NCBI GenBank assembly: GCA_005656395.1
Contig: SRSI01000009.1
Coordinates: 1,798,001-1,862,000 of the forward strand
Direction of reading: 5' to 3'
DNA: 64,000 nucleotides
DNA from: Strongyloides papillosus
Taxonomy: Eukaryota > Nematoda > Chromadorea > Rhabditida > Strongyloididae
The translations under genes were made by a program, and so were the position numbers. Below the pieces are notes generated by a model. The model made no database searches. It was given only the letters and a program-made list of their open reading frames with translations, and had not been told where the DNA came from. This document shows positions 48,801 through 58,665 of the stretch, in pieces. Position 1 is the first letter of the stretch. Every line of letters begins with the position of its first letter.

Positions 48801-50019
48801 ACTTTTATATTTAAAACTTATTTTTTATATTTATTTTTAGATGACAAATCAAAATGAATGGCGATATGGGCAAGAGAGACACCAGATTAATATTACAAAC
48901 TACTCACAACCAACAAATAGTATTATAAATTACAGAACTTCTTTAGATAATGTAGGAAGGTCAACTATGAAAAATAACAATTTACATCAGGAAATTGAAG
49001 ATGGAAATAAATTTATTCATCCCTCAAATTCTAATAGTCATAGACAGTTAGGTAATGTAAAATCATTAGGGCTCGTACAAACAAATGATCTCAATTGTGA
49101 TTTTGATAACAATGGATATAAAAGACATTATCGTTTTACTTTACCATCAATTACAGCTACATCAGATTCTAATTGTGATTTGACACAAACTGATGACTTT
49201 ATTGATTCATCACCTATGCCTCCAATAGGATTACATATTTTTTATGCTGACTCTGCTACACCAAATTTCAATTATGATATTAGAAATACAATAAAAGAAT
49301 GTGATGACCAAAAACAAAAACCTTCATCATCATCTAGTTCTTCCTCATCATCATTAAACAATGCAAACGCTGTTAGACGAGTTTCATCGTTTACATTTTT
49401 ACCAAACAACAAGAAAGTAAAACGAAATAGTGCGGATTCTAGTAGTAAAGATGTTGAGTCTTTGACTCGTCATGATTCTAAAAGAAATTTAAATATTGTT
49501 TCAAAATCAATTAATTATGTAAAACACAAGATGGCTAGTGCTCTCAGTTTCCCTATTTTATATCCTTCAAAACATGAAGTTAAACAATGGGAAACATCAT
49601 TTGAAGCTTTATTACACCATAAAGAAGGTTCTGAGTTATTTAAGAATTTCCTTAAAGAGGAGTTTTCTGTTGAGAATCTTGATTTTTGGTTTGAATGCGA
49701 AGAATTTAAAAAAATGAAAGAGGGTAAAAAAAGTTACAATAAGGCATTACATATTTACGATCTATACATTCATGAAGATGGTAGTAAACAAGTTAATTTA
49801 GACGCTGACACACGAAATGTAACAAAAACATTACTTGAAAATGGAGCAAAATCTGATACATTTAATTTGGCACAAAATAAAATTGAACAATTAATGGCTA
49901 AAGATTCATATCCACGATTTTTAAGAAGCAAACGATATCTAGATTTCCTTCAGGAAGTTGAACATTCAGAAGTGTTGCATACAGGCGGAAAAAGAAATTC
50001 TACCGGAGACATAAATTAA
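45834..50019 (+). CDS. C2-RGS regulator of G-protein signalling (RGS-7-like)
   Basis: Exons 45834-47189, 47236-47328 and 48841-50019 join in frame to 875 aa; the second intron is 1512 bases. The N-terminal 260 residues are disordered, acidic and Ser-rich. Residues about 266-440 form a C2-like domain (GCKGILYLKISLVGD ... TNKPEFNETFSFKI ... GKIGCMTFPIKRL). The C-terminal RGS domain (about 730-855) opens KQWETSFEALLHHKEG and has FWFECEEFKK and YPRFLRSKRYLDFL. RGS domains speed GTP hydrolysis on Galpha subunits. Worm RGS-7 and vertebrate RGS3 share this C2 plus RGS layout. AG at 45831-45832 is a likely trans-splice acceptor, so I start at 45834, not the in-frame ATG at 45810. Exon 3 itself begins with ATG, so a short RGS-only isoform is possible. 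Confidence 0.85.
47329..48840 (+). other. long intron of the C2-RGS gene
   Basis: 1512 bases, some thirty times the usual intron length here, running from GTAGGT to TTTTTAG. The next exon begins with ATG, so the intron may contain an internal promoter. No open frame or RNA gene was recognised inside. Confidence 0.55.
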
Positions 50020-50720
50020 TATTACTTTTAATAAAAAAATTTCTAAATCATATCACAATTTTATACAATCATTTATGGATTAAAGTGCCAATAATTTTCA
50101 AAAATATAGATTATTATACATTATATCAATTTTGTGTGGAGATCTTTATCACACCCTCTAATAATTTGACATTTTATAAAAATTATAAAATATTATATTA
50201 ATCACAACTTGAAGCTTTATTTTAATTTATCATTATTTCTACAAAATCTTTTTAGTTAATTTGTATTTAAAGATATTTGTATTTTATATGACTTATATTT
50301 CGATTAATTATAATGACTTGTTTTCAATGTATCATTTTATCTTAGATATTATATTAAAATTTGTTTTATTATAGTATGTTAACAGTTTTGTTTCACGACA
50401 ATCTTATTGTAATAAACTTTGATGACTTTTTTTATCATTTTTATTAATAGTATTATAAGATTATTATTTAAAATAAATTGTAAATTAACTTTTAATTTCT
50501 TTTAATGTGTTTGTATGGCCTTATTTAATTTAATACAACAACTTTTTAATGATGAGATTTTAAGTAATATAATAAAATGTGTTCATTTTTGTTCCAATTT
50601 AATGACCGACATTTAATATTGATGGTATCGTCACTATGCACAATAATTTAAATGAAATCTTAAATTAAATAACTTCAAAGATTCATCTAATCTTACCTTT
50701 AATACTACTATTTTAAAAAT
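50020..50720. other. non-coding gap
   Basis: 3' UTR of the C2-RGS gene and upstream region of the DB-module gene. AT-rich with no coding or structured element. Confidence 0.4.
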
Positions 50721-51290
50721 ATGAAAAATAATTTTTCACTTTCAATATTTTTATTTTTTATTCTTATAATTTTTGTAACATCTTACAGAGATATTAGGAG
50801 AGCTCCAACAAAAAATGATAAAGAAGTAAGTTATATATTTATAAGTTTCACAAATTAAATTATTTATTTATAGGGAAAATGTGGAACACGTGAATCAAAT
50901 TGGCGCCCATGTATCTCAAAAAATGTTGCTAATAAGTTATTTAAAGCATGCTGTAATCAATTTGTACCTAAATCATGCCATTCATTATGTACATACGATA
51001 CAGATCACGTATCTGCTAGACGTCGCCTAATTGATATAGTTATGGAAAAAAAATGCTCCTTAGAATATCTTTCTTCTATTATGTTTTGTGCTTCTCAAAA
51101 CAGAGATAATAGAAAATGTTGTATTGATTTAGGTCTTAATAATTCTGATCTAATGGTTGGTTCAAGATGTTTAAGATTTTGTGATCCTTACGGAACTCAA
51201 ATTGACAAAATTACAAAAGAAGATTCCGTTTGCTGGTATAATTTGAATGTTATTAACTTCTGCCACCATAGTGGTATCAAAGAAATGTAA
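50721..51290 (+). CDS. DB-module secreted Cys-rich protein
   Basis: Exons 50721-50825 and 50874-51290 join to 173 aa. Residues 1-21 are a signal peptide (MKNNFSLSIFLFFILIIFVT). The remainder has about 14 Cys in the nematode DB-domain pattern: a leading CG, then ACCNQFVPKSC, LC, KKCSLEYLSSIMFCAS, KCCIDLG, C...FCDP and a final C...FC. Worms have a family of such secreted proteins; several are made in neurons, coelomocyte-facing tissues or hypodermis, and some shape receptor signalling. No specific function can be given. Disulphide-rich extracellular protein is well supported. Confidence 0.8.
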
Positions 51291-51412
51291 AAATAATATA
51301 AAAAAACTTATCTCTTAATTTCAATTAATATTTAATAATAAAACATTTTATTTACTTTTTTAACAAAATGGAAAATTTATCCTATCATTAGATTTTTATT
51401 AAAAAAATACAT

Positions 51413-53953
51413 TTAATCTAAACCTTCTTTAGCTTTTTGAATAGCTACAAATGAAAATGGTTCGAATAAGATACCAGTACCTAAATAAAATTTAGATTGG
51501 AATTCTACCCAATGGAGACGAAGAGCATGTAAAAATGCAGATAATCCTTCCATAAGAACTAAAATTGCTATTGAAAGAATAGAAAAAGCCCAAAATATAA
51601 AATAAACAGCTGCTGATCCTCCATATCCACTCATTGAAAGAGCTATATGTAAAACCATACTCCATAAAACTTCAGAAAGTTGTGCGTGAGCTAATGACAA
51701 TGCCCAAAGACGAAGATAAGATGCTGTATGTGAGATACATCCGAGAGCATATTCGATTGTATGAATAGCTTGATATACCATAACATCACCAAAATTAAAT
51801 TCTTCATCGTGTCCGTGTCCTCCACTTACAGGCATACCGCGTTTATGCATCCATAATTGAATAAGTGGTTTAACTAATAACATAACAGGAATCGAAATGA
51901 CAGCTATTAAAAGAAGTATAGTTTCAACTGTTCCTTGACCAGGATACCATTGTTGAAGGTAACATTGGTCGAAAACTTTTCCTGTGGGTACATTTCCTGA
52001 AACAAAACCTTTTTCACCATGTTTTAACATGAACATATTAATTAAACCAATTAATAATGATGGGGCACAATTAGAAGATGGGTAATATTGTCCAAAAATA
52101 AATCCAGGATTTACTGAGAAGAATAACCACTTAAGAAGTACTTGAATACAGAGGTAGACAAAAATGCATGAAAGAAATAGAAGTTGTGGAATAAACATGA
52201 ATAAAACGTCAAGAACTGATTTTCTATGGAAATAATTAACTAATGAAAGAAATACTCCAAATGCCATTTGAGAAATTCCAATAAGAATAGACATTTTCAT
52301 TTTCATTGCGTTCAAAAATGTTAATTTATTTGAAGCTAAATTCCATACCGGATCAACACCAAATGGGTATGGTCCATTGTCTCTATCATATGCTTGTTCA
52401 ACAGGCAGTGTTAATGATTCTGTATCATCAAGTAATCTACTCATTATTATTGTATGATTATAAGGATTTTTCCATGATGATCCAAAAATGTTAATAGACT
52501 TAGAGTAAAAATCGTTATATATAAGTCCTGTATAAATTGAAAAACAACCCATCAATAATATAACATATCTACCACCATAAAAAGTATTGAAAATTTCATC
52601 CTTAATTTTAGCTGCATCAATTTTTCTTTCAAACAAAACAAGTGCAAGGGCAGATAAAAGCATAATAATACCGTGACCTGAATCACCGAACATAATCGCA
52701 AAAATAAATGGAAATGAAATAATTGTCCATGGGGCGGGATTTATTTCTCTATAATTGGCAATTCCATATGCATCAACAATATTTTGGAAACCACGAGTAA
52801 ATTTATTTAAATTGTTATATGTTGGTGGAATATCATGAGTATGAATTGGAGAAAGAATTGGTTGAACACTACATTCAGCTTTTTTTTGTCCAATTCTAAG
52901 GTAACTTTTGACATTCTCAATTTCCTTTGTTGGTGTCCATAATTCTCCAATTAAACATTTGTGTGTAACATCAACGTTCAAGTAATTCAATATGTTATAA
53001 ACACTTTTAACTTTCATAACCTCAATTTCCCATTGAGAGATATGTTGAGAAGTTCCAAAAAGGATTCTATTTTTATATTCAGAAGTTTTGTTAATAACTA
53101 CAATTAGATCTGAAATTTGTGTTTCTAATTTTCCCAATGCTATTCTTCTAAGATTAGGATTTTCAGGTGAATCAATAATATGACAGTGGAATGCGTCACA
53201 AACTCTTTTAATTTTATGCTTTAATTGTTTACCAATGAAGAAAACAATGAAAGCGCTTTTGTTAGTGTCGCTTGGAAAAAGTGTGTTGGTGTCATCATCT
53301 ATTGGCTGGCTTCTAACATAAGCTTTACCTCTTGTCATTCTCCAAATTAACTTTTCAAAAGTAATTATTTTGGTGCTATTTATTGCCCCACAAATAAATG
53401 ATAACTCTGATTCATCTCTATCTTTGAATGTACTAAAATCTTCTGCTACAACTTCATCAGATGTATAAACTGGTCCAGCATGACCATGTTCAGCTTCACT
53501 AATACTTTTTGTAGCAACAGCTTTTATATTAGAATCAAGGAGTCCTGTAACTTTTGATAATACGTGTTTACACTCATTAAGTTCTAAGTAGTTCTTTTTT
53601 AATGAATCCATAGATCCATTAACTTGAGTTAATTCATTTTGAATTAATGTCAATTTTGTATGCATTCCTGAAAATTCTTTTTGTTCAGGAACAGGAATAT
53701 TTCCATTGACATCTTTAAATTTAATATGATCTTCATTTAAACATGATTTAATATTTTCAACAATTCTTTCCATTTCATCACACATTGATAATTCTTTGTG
53801 GAACTTTCTTGAATAAGAATTTACTGCTTCATTTAAATCTTTAAATTGGCATAATCCAAATTCTCCCAATTCTGCAATGCAATTGTATGCTGCTTCAGAT
53901 GGGAGATATAACTCACAAAATGTCATAAGTTCACTTCTGTATAAAGAACCCAT
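51413..53953 (-). CDS. V-type H+-ATPase subunit a
   Basis: Intronless, 846 aa, the full family length. It opens MGSLYRSELMTFCELYLPSE, the standard start of metazoan a subunits. The cytosolic half (about residues 1-400) contains QFKDLNEAVNSYSRKF and the FIVFFIGKQLKHKI-type blocks. The membrane half has GDSGHGIIM, PGFIFGQYYPSS and the essential proton-path Arg in SYLRLWALSLAHAQLSEVLW. Subunit a carries the proton half-channels of the Vo sector and sets the membrane to which the pump goes. Worms have four paralogues (UNC-32, VHA-5, -6, -7); I cannot assign one. A 2.5 kb gene without introns is notable but fits the low intron density here. Confidence 0.93.
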   Translation of the reverse strand: MGSLYRSELMTFCELYLPSEAAYNCIAELGEFGLCQFKDLNEAVNSYSRKFHKELSMCDEMERIVENIKSCLNEDHIKFKDVNGNIPVPEQKEFSGMHTKLTLIQNELTQVNGSMDSLKKNYLELNECKHVLSKVTGLLDSNIKAVATKSISEAEHGHAGPVYTSDEVVAEDFSTFKDRDESELSFICGAINSTKIITFEKLIWRMTRGKAYVRSQPIDDDTNTLFPSDTNKSAFIVFFIGKQLKHKIKRVCDAFHCHIIDSPENPNLRRIALGKLETQISDLIVVINKTSEYKNRILFGTSQHISQWEIEVMKVKSVYNILNYLNVDVTHKCLIGELWTPTKEIENVKSYLRIGQKKAECSVQPILSPIHTHDIPPTYNNLNKFTRGFQNIVDAYGIANYREINPAPWTIISFPFIFAIMFGDSGHGIIMLLSALALVLFERKIDAAKIKDEIFNTFYGGRYVILLMGCFSIYTGLIYNDFYSKSINIFGSSWKNPYNHTIIMSRLLDDTESLTLPVEQAYDRDNGPYPFGVDPVWNLASNKLTFLNAMKMKMSILIGISQMAFGVFLSLVNYFHRKSVLDVLFMFIPQLLFLSCIFVYLCIQVLLKWLFFSVNPGFIFGQYYPSSNCAPSLLIGLINMFMLKHGEKGFVSGNVPTGKVFDQCYLQQWYPGQGTVETILLLIAVISIPVMLLVKPLIQLWMHKRGMPVSGGHGHDEEFNFGDVMVYQAIHTIEYALGCISHTASYLRLWALSLAHAQLSEVLWSMVLHIALSMSGYGGSAAVYFIFWAFSILSIAILVLMEGLSAFLHALRLHWVEFQSKFYLGTGILFEPFSFVAIQKAKEGLD

Positions 53954-54278
53954 TTTAAACTTCTATAAAAAAAATTTATTAGTAGAGGTATTAAAGAATA
54001 TTTGTATAAGAAAAACAAAAATGAAAAATGACTATTATATTAATTTTTATAGGAATTTTTAGCTTTCTTTAAAATCAAAGACTAAAACTTTGACTTTTAG
54101 TTTATTCTTATCTCTAGATTTACAATGACAAATTCTTATCAAACTTTTTTATTTTAGTACTTTTAGATGTAATATTATATGTACAAAAATCATGATAAGT
54201 AGTGATAACATTTACTTGCAATTTTTTTACGTAAAAATTAGGTAATTGAAAATATAAAATACAACAAAAAAAATTTCT
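53954..54278. other. upstream region of the V-ATPase gene
   Basis: 325 AT-rich bases between the V-ATPase start and the stop of the next minus-strand gene. It must contain the V-ATPase promoter or trans-splice site. No clear element seen. Confidence 0.35.
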
Positions 54279-54701
54279 TTATAAACTTTTAGCCTTTTTC
54301 GGAAGTGAACTCTTATTTGATTGACCTGATAAACATTTATCAATAATTTTATTCTTCTTTTCCATCTTTTCTTTTAAACTCTGATCACTAATATTTTTTT
54401 CTTCAAAATTAATGATAATTGTTAATTTATCATTACAAAATTCTTTTGGGACTTGATGAATTTCATCTATATAAAGTTTTACCATTCCAGCAATAATATC
54501 AGAAGATGGTATAGATATATTTAATAGTAACATTGTACAGTCATTTTTTTCTTTGCTATTCCTCGTCCATATACACCCACTTTTCTCTAAATAATTCTTT
54601 AATTTTACAGTTATTCTTTGACGAATTAATGATATATTATTTTCAGTAAAATTATTTCTTTCAGGATTTATATAACTTGAATTTCTCTTATTTTTTTTCA
54701 T
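54279..54701 (-). CDS. small hypothetical basic protein
   Basis: Single exon, 140 aa. The N terminus is basic (KKNKRNSSYINPERNN). A central helical-looking region (SLIRQRITVKLKNYLEKSG) is followed by IPSSDIIAGMVKLYIDEIHQ and VPKEFCNDKLTIIINF; the tail is Lys/Ser-rich, ending PKKAKSL, and could serve as a nuclear signal. The helix-then-VP arrangement recalls small chromatin-complex subunits such as ENY2, but the match is too weak to name. No signal peptide or membrane helix. Function unknown. Confidence 0.5.
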   Translation of the reverse strand: MKKNKRNSSYINPERNNFTENNISLIRQRITVKLKNYLEKSGCIWTRNSKEKNDCTMLLLNISIPSSDIIAGMVKLYIDEIHQVPKEFCNDKLTIIINFEEKNISDQSLKEKMEKKNKIIDKCLSGQSNKSSLPKKAKSL

Positions 54702-55057
54702 TTTCTTATATGATTTCTAAGTAATTTTTTAAATTAAAATTAAACAATTGTATTGTGACAAAAAAGAACAAATGGCAAAATTGATGTAAATTTAAATATA
54801 GCATCATTTTATAATAACATTCAAATTATGGTGTATTTACCTCTTTATGTGACCTTTCTTTTCCAATCTTGTAAACAAAACTCATGATTACGCATCACCT
54901 AGTCTTTATAACGTTCTTTTTAAATCGTTAATTGTCCAAAGCATTAGTAAATTTGTACCTATACATATTCCCAATTTTTAATTTTTGGGAAAGTTTATTT
55001 TTTTCTATTATAAAAATATTTTTAATTTACAAAAAAAAGAAAAATAACAGGAAAATA
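54702..55057. promoter_or_regulatory. upstream region of two divergent genes
   Basis: 356 bases between the small basic protein (minus) and the GLIT-1-like gene (plus). AG at 55049-55050, eight bases before the GLIT-1 ATG, may be a trans-splice acceptor. Reading further upstream in frame is open but has no ATG and looks non-coding. Confidence 0.4.
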
Positions 55058-57211
55058 ATGAATTATCTTTTTATTGCTTTAATAATATTTGTTAATGTAT
55101 TCAGTGTCAGATTACAATTTGTTGAAAGAACAAGATCTTATGATATATGGAATCCTTTTGGTACAACAACTACAAGAAGACCGGGTCAAAGACTGAAATC
55201 AGATGAAATTGTTGTTGTACTTACTATCGGACAACTTATAGGCAAAAAACACTTATTAGAAGATTTACCTTGGACTCCTAATAAAGATGAACTTGATAAT
55301 GTTCCTGTTGATAGATTATATCCTGATCCAGATAGATTACCATTAAAAAATAATGTAACAATTTTTTCATTTCTTGGAGTACCATATGCTGAACCTCCAA
55401 CAGCAAATAGGAGATTTAAACCTCCTCAAATAATTACACAATTACCTACAACAGATCCATATACTGCTTTTGAATTTGGTCCAAGTTGTGCACAAAATAT
55501 AAGAAAAAGACCTGATTTATGGGTAAGAATGCCTTATCCACATAAAGTATCTGAAGATTGCCTTTACCTTAATATTTATACTCCTGATGTATCTAAAGTT
55601 TCTGGACAATCATACCCTGTACTGGTATTTTTTCATGGTGGTAATAATCAATATGGGTCAGCTTCTGATTGGCCTGGACACATATTAGCATCACGTGGAA
55701 TGGTTGTAGTAACAGTTAACTATCGACTTGGACCATTTGGTTATATGTCATTAGGGGATAGAGAAACTGGTAATTATGGATTACAAGATCAACGTTGTGC
55801 TTTATACTGGGTTCAACAACATATATCTGCATTCGGTGGTGATGTTAAAGCAGTAACAATTGCAGGACATGATGGTGGTGCTGTAAATGTTGGATTACAT
55901 ATGTTATCAATTTATTCAAAATCACTCTTTAGACAAGGGATAGCACTTTCTGGTGGTGTAACATCATATCATACAATCATCGGGAAACCTGAATTAGCAT
56001 TTAATAATACTATGAAACTTGGAAGATATTTAGGATGTACACAAGCAATTGCATATCAAGTTTGGGATTGTATTATGACTAGATCTACGTCTGATATTAT
56101 TGAAGCCACAGCAACAATACCAATAGAATATTCAAGATATTTATTTTTACCTTCTGTTGATGGAAATGATATTCGTGCACATCCACGTTTTATTTTAGAA
56201 AACGTTAATAATGGATTGTTTGATATACCAAGTCCTGTTCCTTTATTAATAGGTTTAAATCAACAAGACGGTGTTGAGTATATTCTTGAAGATAGAAAAT
56301 TAGGTGAATTTTCAGATTTCTTAGAAATTGATAAAGAATATCTGAGATCTTTTGCTATAGAATATGCCTTTCGTCATAACTATACAATGAATCGTGAAGC
56401 AATTGCTGAAGCAATTATTTCAAAATACACATATTGGCCAGATCCTTCAGATACATGGACGATAAGACAAAAAATTATAGATCTTTTAACAGATACCTTC
56501 TATGTTTCACCAATAACCCAAACAGCTCATTTATTTTCAAAAGCAGGTTCAAGAATTTTTATGTATGTTAATAATTATAATTTCTCAAGAAATTATATGA
56601 ATATGACTGATAAATATTTTCCACCCTGGATGGGTGTTTGTCCTGAATGCGATCTTTATCTTCTTTTTGGTTTCCCTTACCTTCCAAAAGAGTTAAGACC
56701 GTTAAATTTTAAAAATTATACATTCTCATCATCTGATAGAAATGCAAGTTTTATATTTTCTAAAAATATCAAACAATTTGTAAGTAAAACTAATCCAAAT
56801 CTTCCAACAGAATTTCAATGGATTCCTTATGAACCTAGAGGCCATTATTATATGGATTTTAACTATACTTTTTTACAAAGTAACAGATCTTCTGGTATAC
56901 TGAGACGTGATTATAAATATGAAGAAGCTGCATTTTGGAATGATTATCTTCCAGCACTTGTTAACTATATGACAACAACATTTCCACCTGAAGAAATATC
57001 AGTTAGGAGACAATTAATTGTCTTCCAGGTTACAACAGCTGTTCTCGTGATTGTTTTAGTTATTGTTCTTTTGATGGCACTTCAATTTGCATATTGCTTA
57101 TTTTCACGGAAAGCGGTAGAGAAACAGGAGAGACGAACATTGGTACCATATAAAGAATATTTTCCATCAACACCACATGTTGAAACATATAGACTAAATG
57201 ACATGAAATAG
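55058..57211 (+). CDS. glit-1: gliotactin-like cholinesterase-fold protein (GLIT-1)
   Basis: Single exon, 717 aa. A signal peptide (MNYLFIALIIFVNVFSV) precedes an ectodomain with the carboxylesterase/cholinesterase fold: VPYAEPPTANRRFKPP, the SEDCLYLNIYTP signature, VLVFFHGG (oxyanion-hole region), and VVVTVNYRLGPFGY. At the nucleophile elbow the sequence is GHDGG (residues 270-274) rather than GESAG, so the catalytic Ser is Asp and esterase activity is not expected. A TM near 657-682 (TAVLVIVLVIVLLMALQFA) and a cytosolic tail of about 40 residues ending RLNDMK follow. This layout fits gliotactin/neuroligin-type adhesion proteins; worm GLIT-1 is the closest match I know. It would act at the cell surface in adhesion or junctions. 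Confidence 0.85.
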   Translation: MNYLFIALIIFVNVFSVRLQFVERTRSYDIWNPFGTTTTRRPGQRLKSDEIVVVLTIGQLIGKKHLLEDLPWTPNKDELDNVPVDRLYPDPDRLPLKNNVTIFSFLGVPYAEPPTANRRFKPPQIITQLPTTDPYTAFEFGPSCAQNIRKRPDLWVRMPYPHKVSEDCLYLNIYTPDVSKVSGQSYPVLVFFHGGNNQYGSASDWPGHILASRGMVVVTVNYRLGPFGYMSLGDRETGNYGLQDQRCALYWVQQHISAFGGDVKAVTIAGHDGGAVNVGLHMLSIYSKSLFRQGIALSGGVTSYHTIIGKPELAFNNTMKLGRYLGCTQAIAYQVWDCIMTRSTSDIIEATATIPIEYSRYLFLPSVDGNDIRAHPRFILENVNNGLFDIPSPVPLLIGLNQQDGVEYILEDRKLGEFSDFLEIDKEYLRSFAIEYAFRHNYTMNREAIAEAIISKYTYWPDPSDTWTIRQKIIDLLTDTFYVSPITQTAHLFSKAGSRIFMYVNNYNFSRNYMNMTDKYFPPWMGVCPECDLYLLFGFPYLPKELRPLNFKNYTFSSSDRNASFIFSKNIKQFVSKTNPNLPTEFQWIPYEPRGHYYMDFNYTFLQSNRSSGILRRDYKYEEAAFWNDYLPALVNYMTTTFPPEEISVRRQLIVFQVTTAVLVIVLVIVLLMALQFAYCLFSRKAVEKQERRTLVPYKEYFPSTPHVETYRLNDMK

Positions 57212-57339
57212 TAAATGGAAAAATATTTATTTAATACATTTATATAAAAATTGATCTCATATACACATGTTACTTATATAAAAAGGAAAAAAGTTTCTCT
57301 TTAATCATTCTTTTAACTAAAACTTTACTACTATATATA

Positions 57340-57798
57340 TTAAAAATGACCTGGAGAAAGGAATGTTGCTCCATAACGACCCTCTTTAAACCAAGCACCT
57401 CTGACACAATTAGATATTTCTTCGCAATGTATTTTACATAGTTCTTTGTAGCGTTGTTTTAACATTAATAATGGTTGAAAACCTAATATATTTTCTTCTA
57501 CATTCATGTCAACTCCTTTTCTCATTAATTCATCTAATTGATTTTGATCTACTTTTATATGTTTCCCACGAAGGTTTTCAAAAAGTTTGGTTTTAACATC
57601 TTTTGGAAGAAATATTTTTCTAGCACCATTTTTTATCATTCTTCCGGGTTTTCCTAAACCATTAAAGGTAGGTAAAATAGATAGTCTCCTCTTATGTTTC
57701 ATAGGATTATACAATAATCTACTTTTTTTTCCAACTTTTCCACGATTATTATTCTTCCTATTACCCGAAATATTTCCCTTACCTTTAATTTTTGACAT
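57340..57798 (-). CDS. small basic hypothetical protein
   Basis: Single exon, 152 aa, very basic in the N-terminal 60 residues (GNRKNNNRGKVGKKSRLL, then MKHKRRLS), as in ribosomal or nucleolar proteins. The C-terminal half is more balanced, with KTKLFENLRGKHIKVDQNQL and ending RGAWFKEGRYGATFLSPGHF. No signal peptide, membrane helix or zinc motif. It converges with GLIT-1, 128 bases apart. An RNA-binding role is inferred from charge alone. Confidence 0.5.
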   Translation of the reverse strand: MSKIKGKGNISGNRKNNNRGKVGKKSRLLYNPMKHKRRLSILPTFNGLGKPGRMIKNGARKIFLPKDVKTKLFENLRGKHIKVDQNQLDELMRKGVDMNVEENILGFQPLLMLKQRYKELCKIHCEEISNCVRGAWFKEGRYGATFLSPGHF

Positions 57799-58665
57799 TC
57801 TTTCTACTTTAATAAAATAACAAAATTGTTAATTTTATTTCTACTATTGGTTATTATTGTAAAATTAACATATTTCTTGATAATAAAAAAATTTATTAAA
57901 AATAATAATTATCATAACCAGCTGTTTATTATAAAAATATAGCTCGTATTGGTTGGTAAAACGCTTCCAATGCAGGTATACAAAAAGGCCATTTTCTCTT
58001 GTCAATGGTAATTGTTCCCATATAAAATGCCATTTGGTCAGAGATAGGCAACAAATATTAAACCAAACTAACTATAGCTTTGTCCATCACTACTTTTATT
58101 ATTGAATTGAACACATGTCTTGTCAAATTAGTTGAAATTATACTATCAAAAATGAGACCAAATTTCTACAATAATTTCTTATTCAATAATCCTCTTTTTC
58201 AACAACCTAATATTAAATTAACTTTAAAAAATTAAATAATTATCCTTCTAACCTTTTTGTTTTTTACTCAAAGAAACATTTAAAAATAACTTCTCTTTTT
58301 TAAATCAAACAAAATTTCTTAATATATGAGTGTAAGATATATTTTTTATGACGTTACACTTTAGATTTAAAATATGTATTAATGTAGATAGTTCTCTCCT
58401 ACTTTTATTATTAACAAAAGTATAATATCTATTGAAGACATTTGAGAAATTTTAATGTATAGATCAATTTTTTTTGTAGAAATATTTATACATAAAATAG
58501 TATATTTATTTTAAAAATGCTCATTCATTTGTTTTTATATAATATAAATATTAATTAATTATAATAAAAATATTGTTTATCTTTATGTACTTCATATTTT
58601 TGTTTGATATTTACAGAATAAAAAATAAATGCATAATTTGTACTTTATATCTAACCGGTGAAAAA
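57799..58665. other. upstream region of two divergent genes
   Basis: 867 AT-rich bases between the basic protein (minus) and NCK (plus). AG at 58615-58616, about 50 bases before the NCK ATG, could be a trans-splice acceptor. The patch near 57945-58060 is less AT-rich but gave no open frame or tRNA fold. Confidence 0.4.

Noticed and set aside
51413..53953. Possible introns within the V-ATPase subunit a gene
   Set aside because: The full 846-residue family sequence is open without interruption, and no block is missing or inserted.
57945..58060. tRNA-like stretch (AGCTCGTATTGGTTGG)
   Set aside because: It resembles a D-arm, but there is no acceptor stem pairing and no T-arm consensus.
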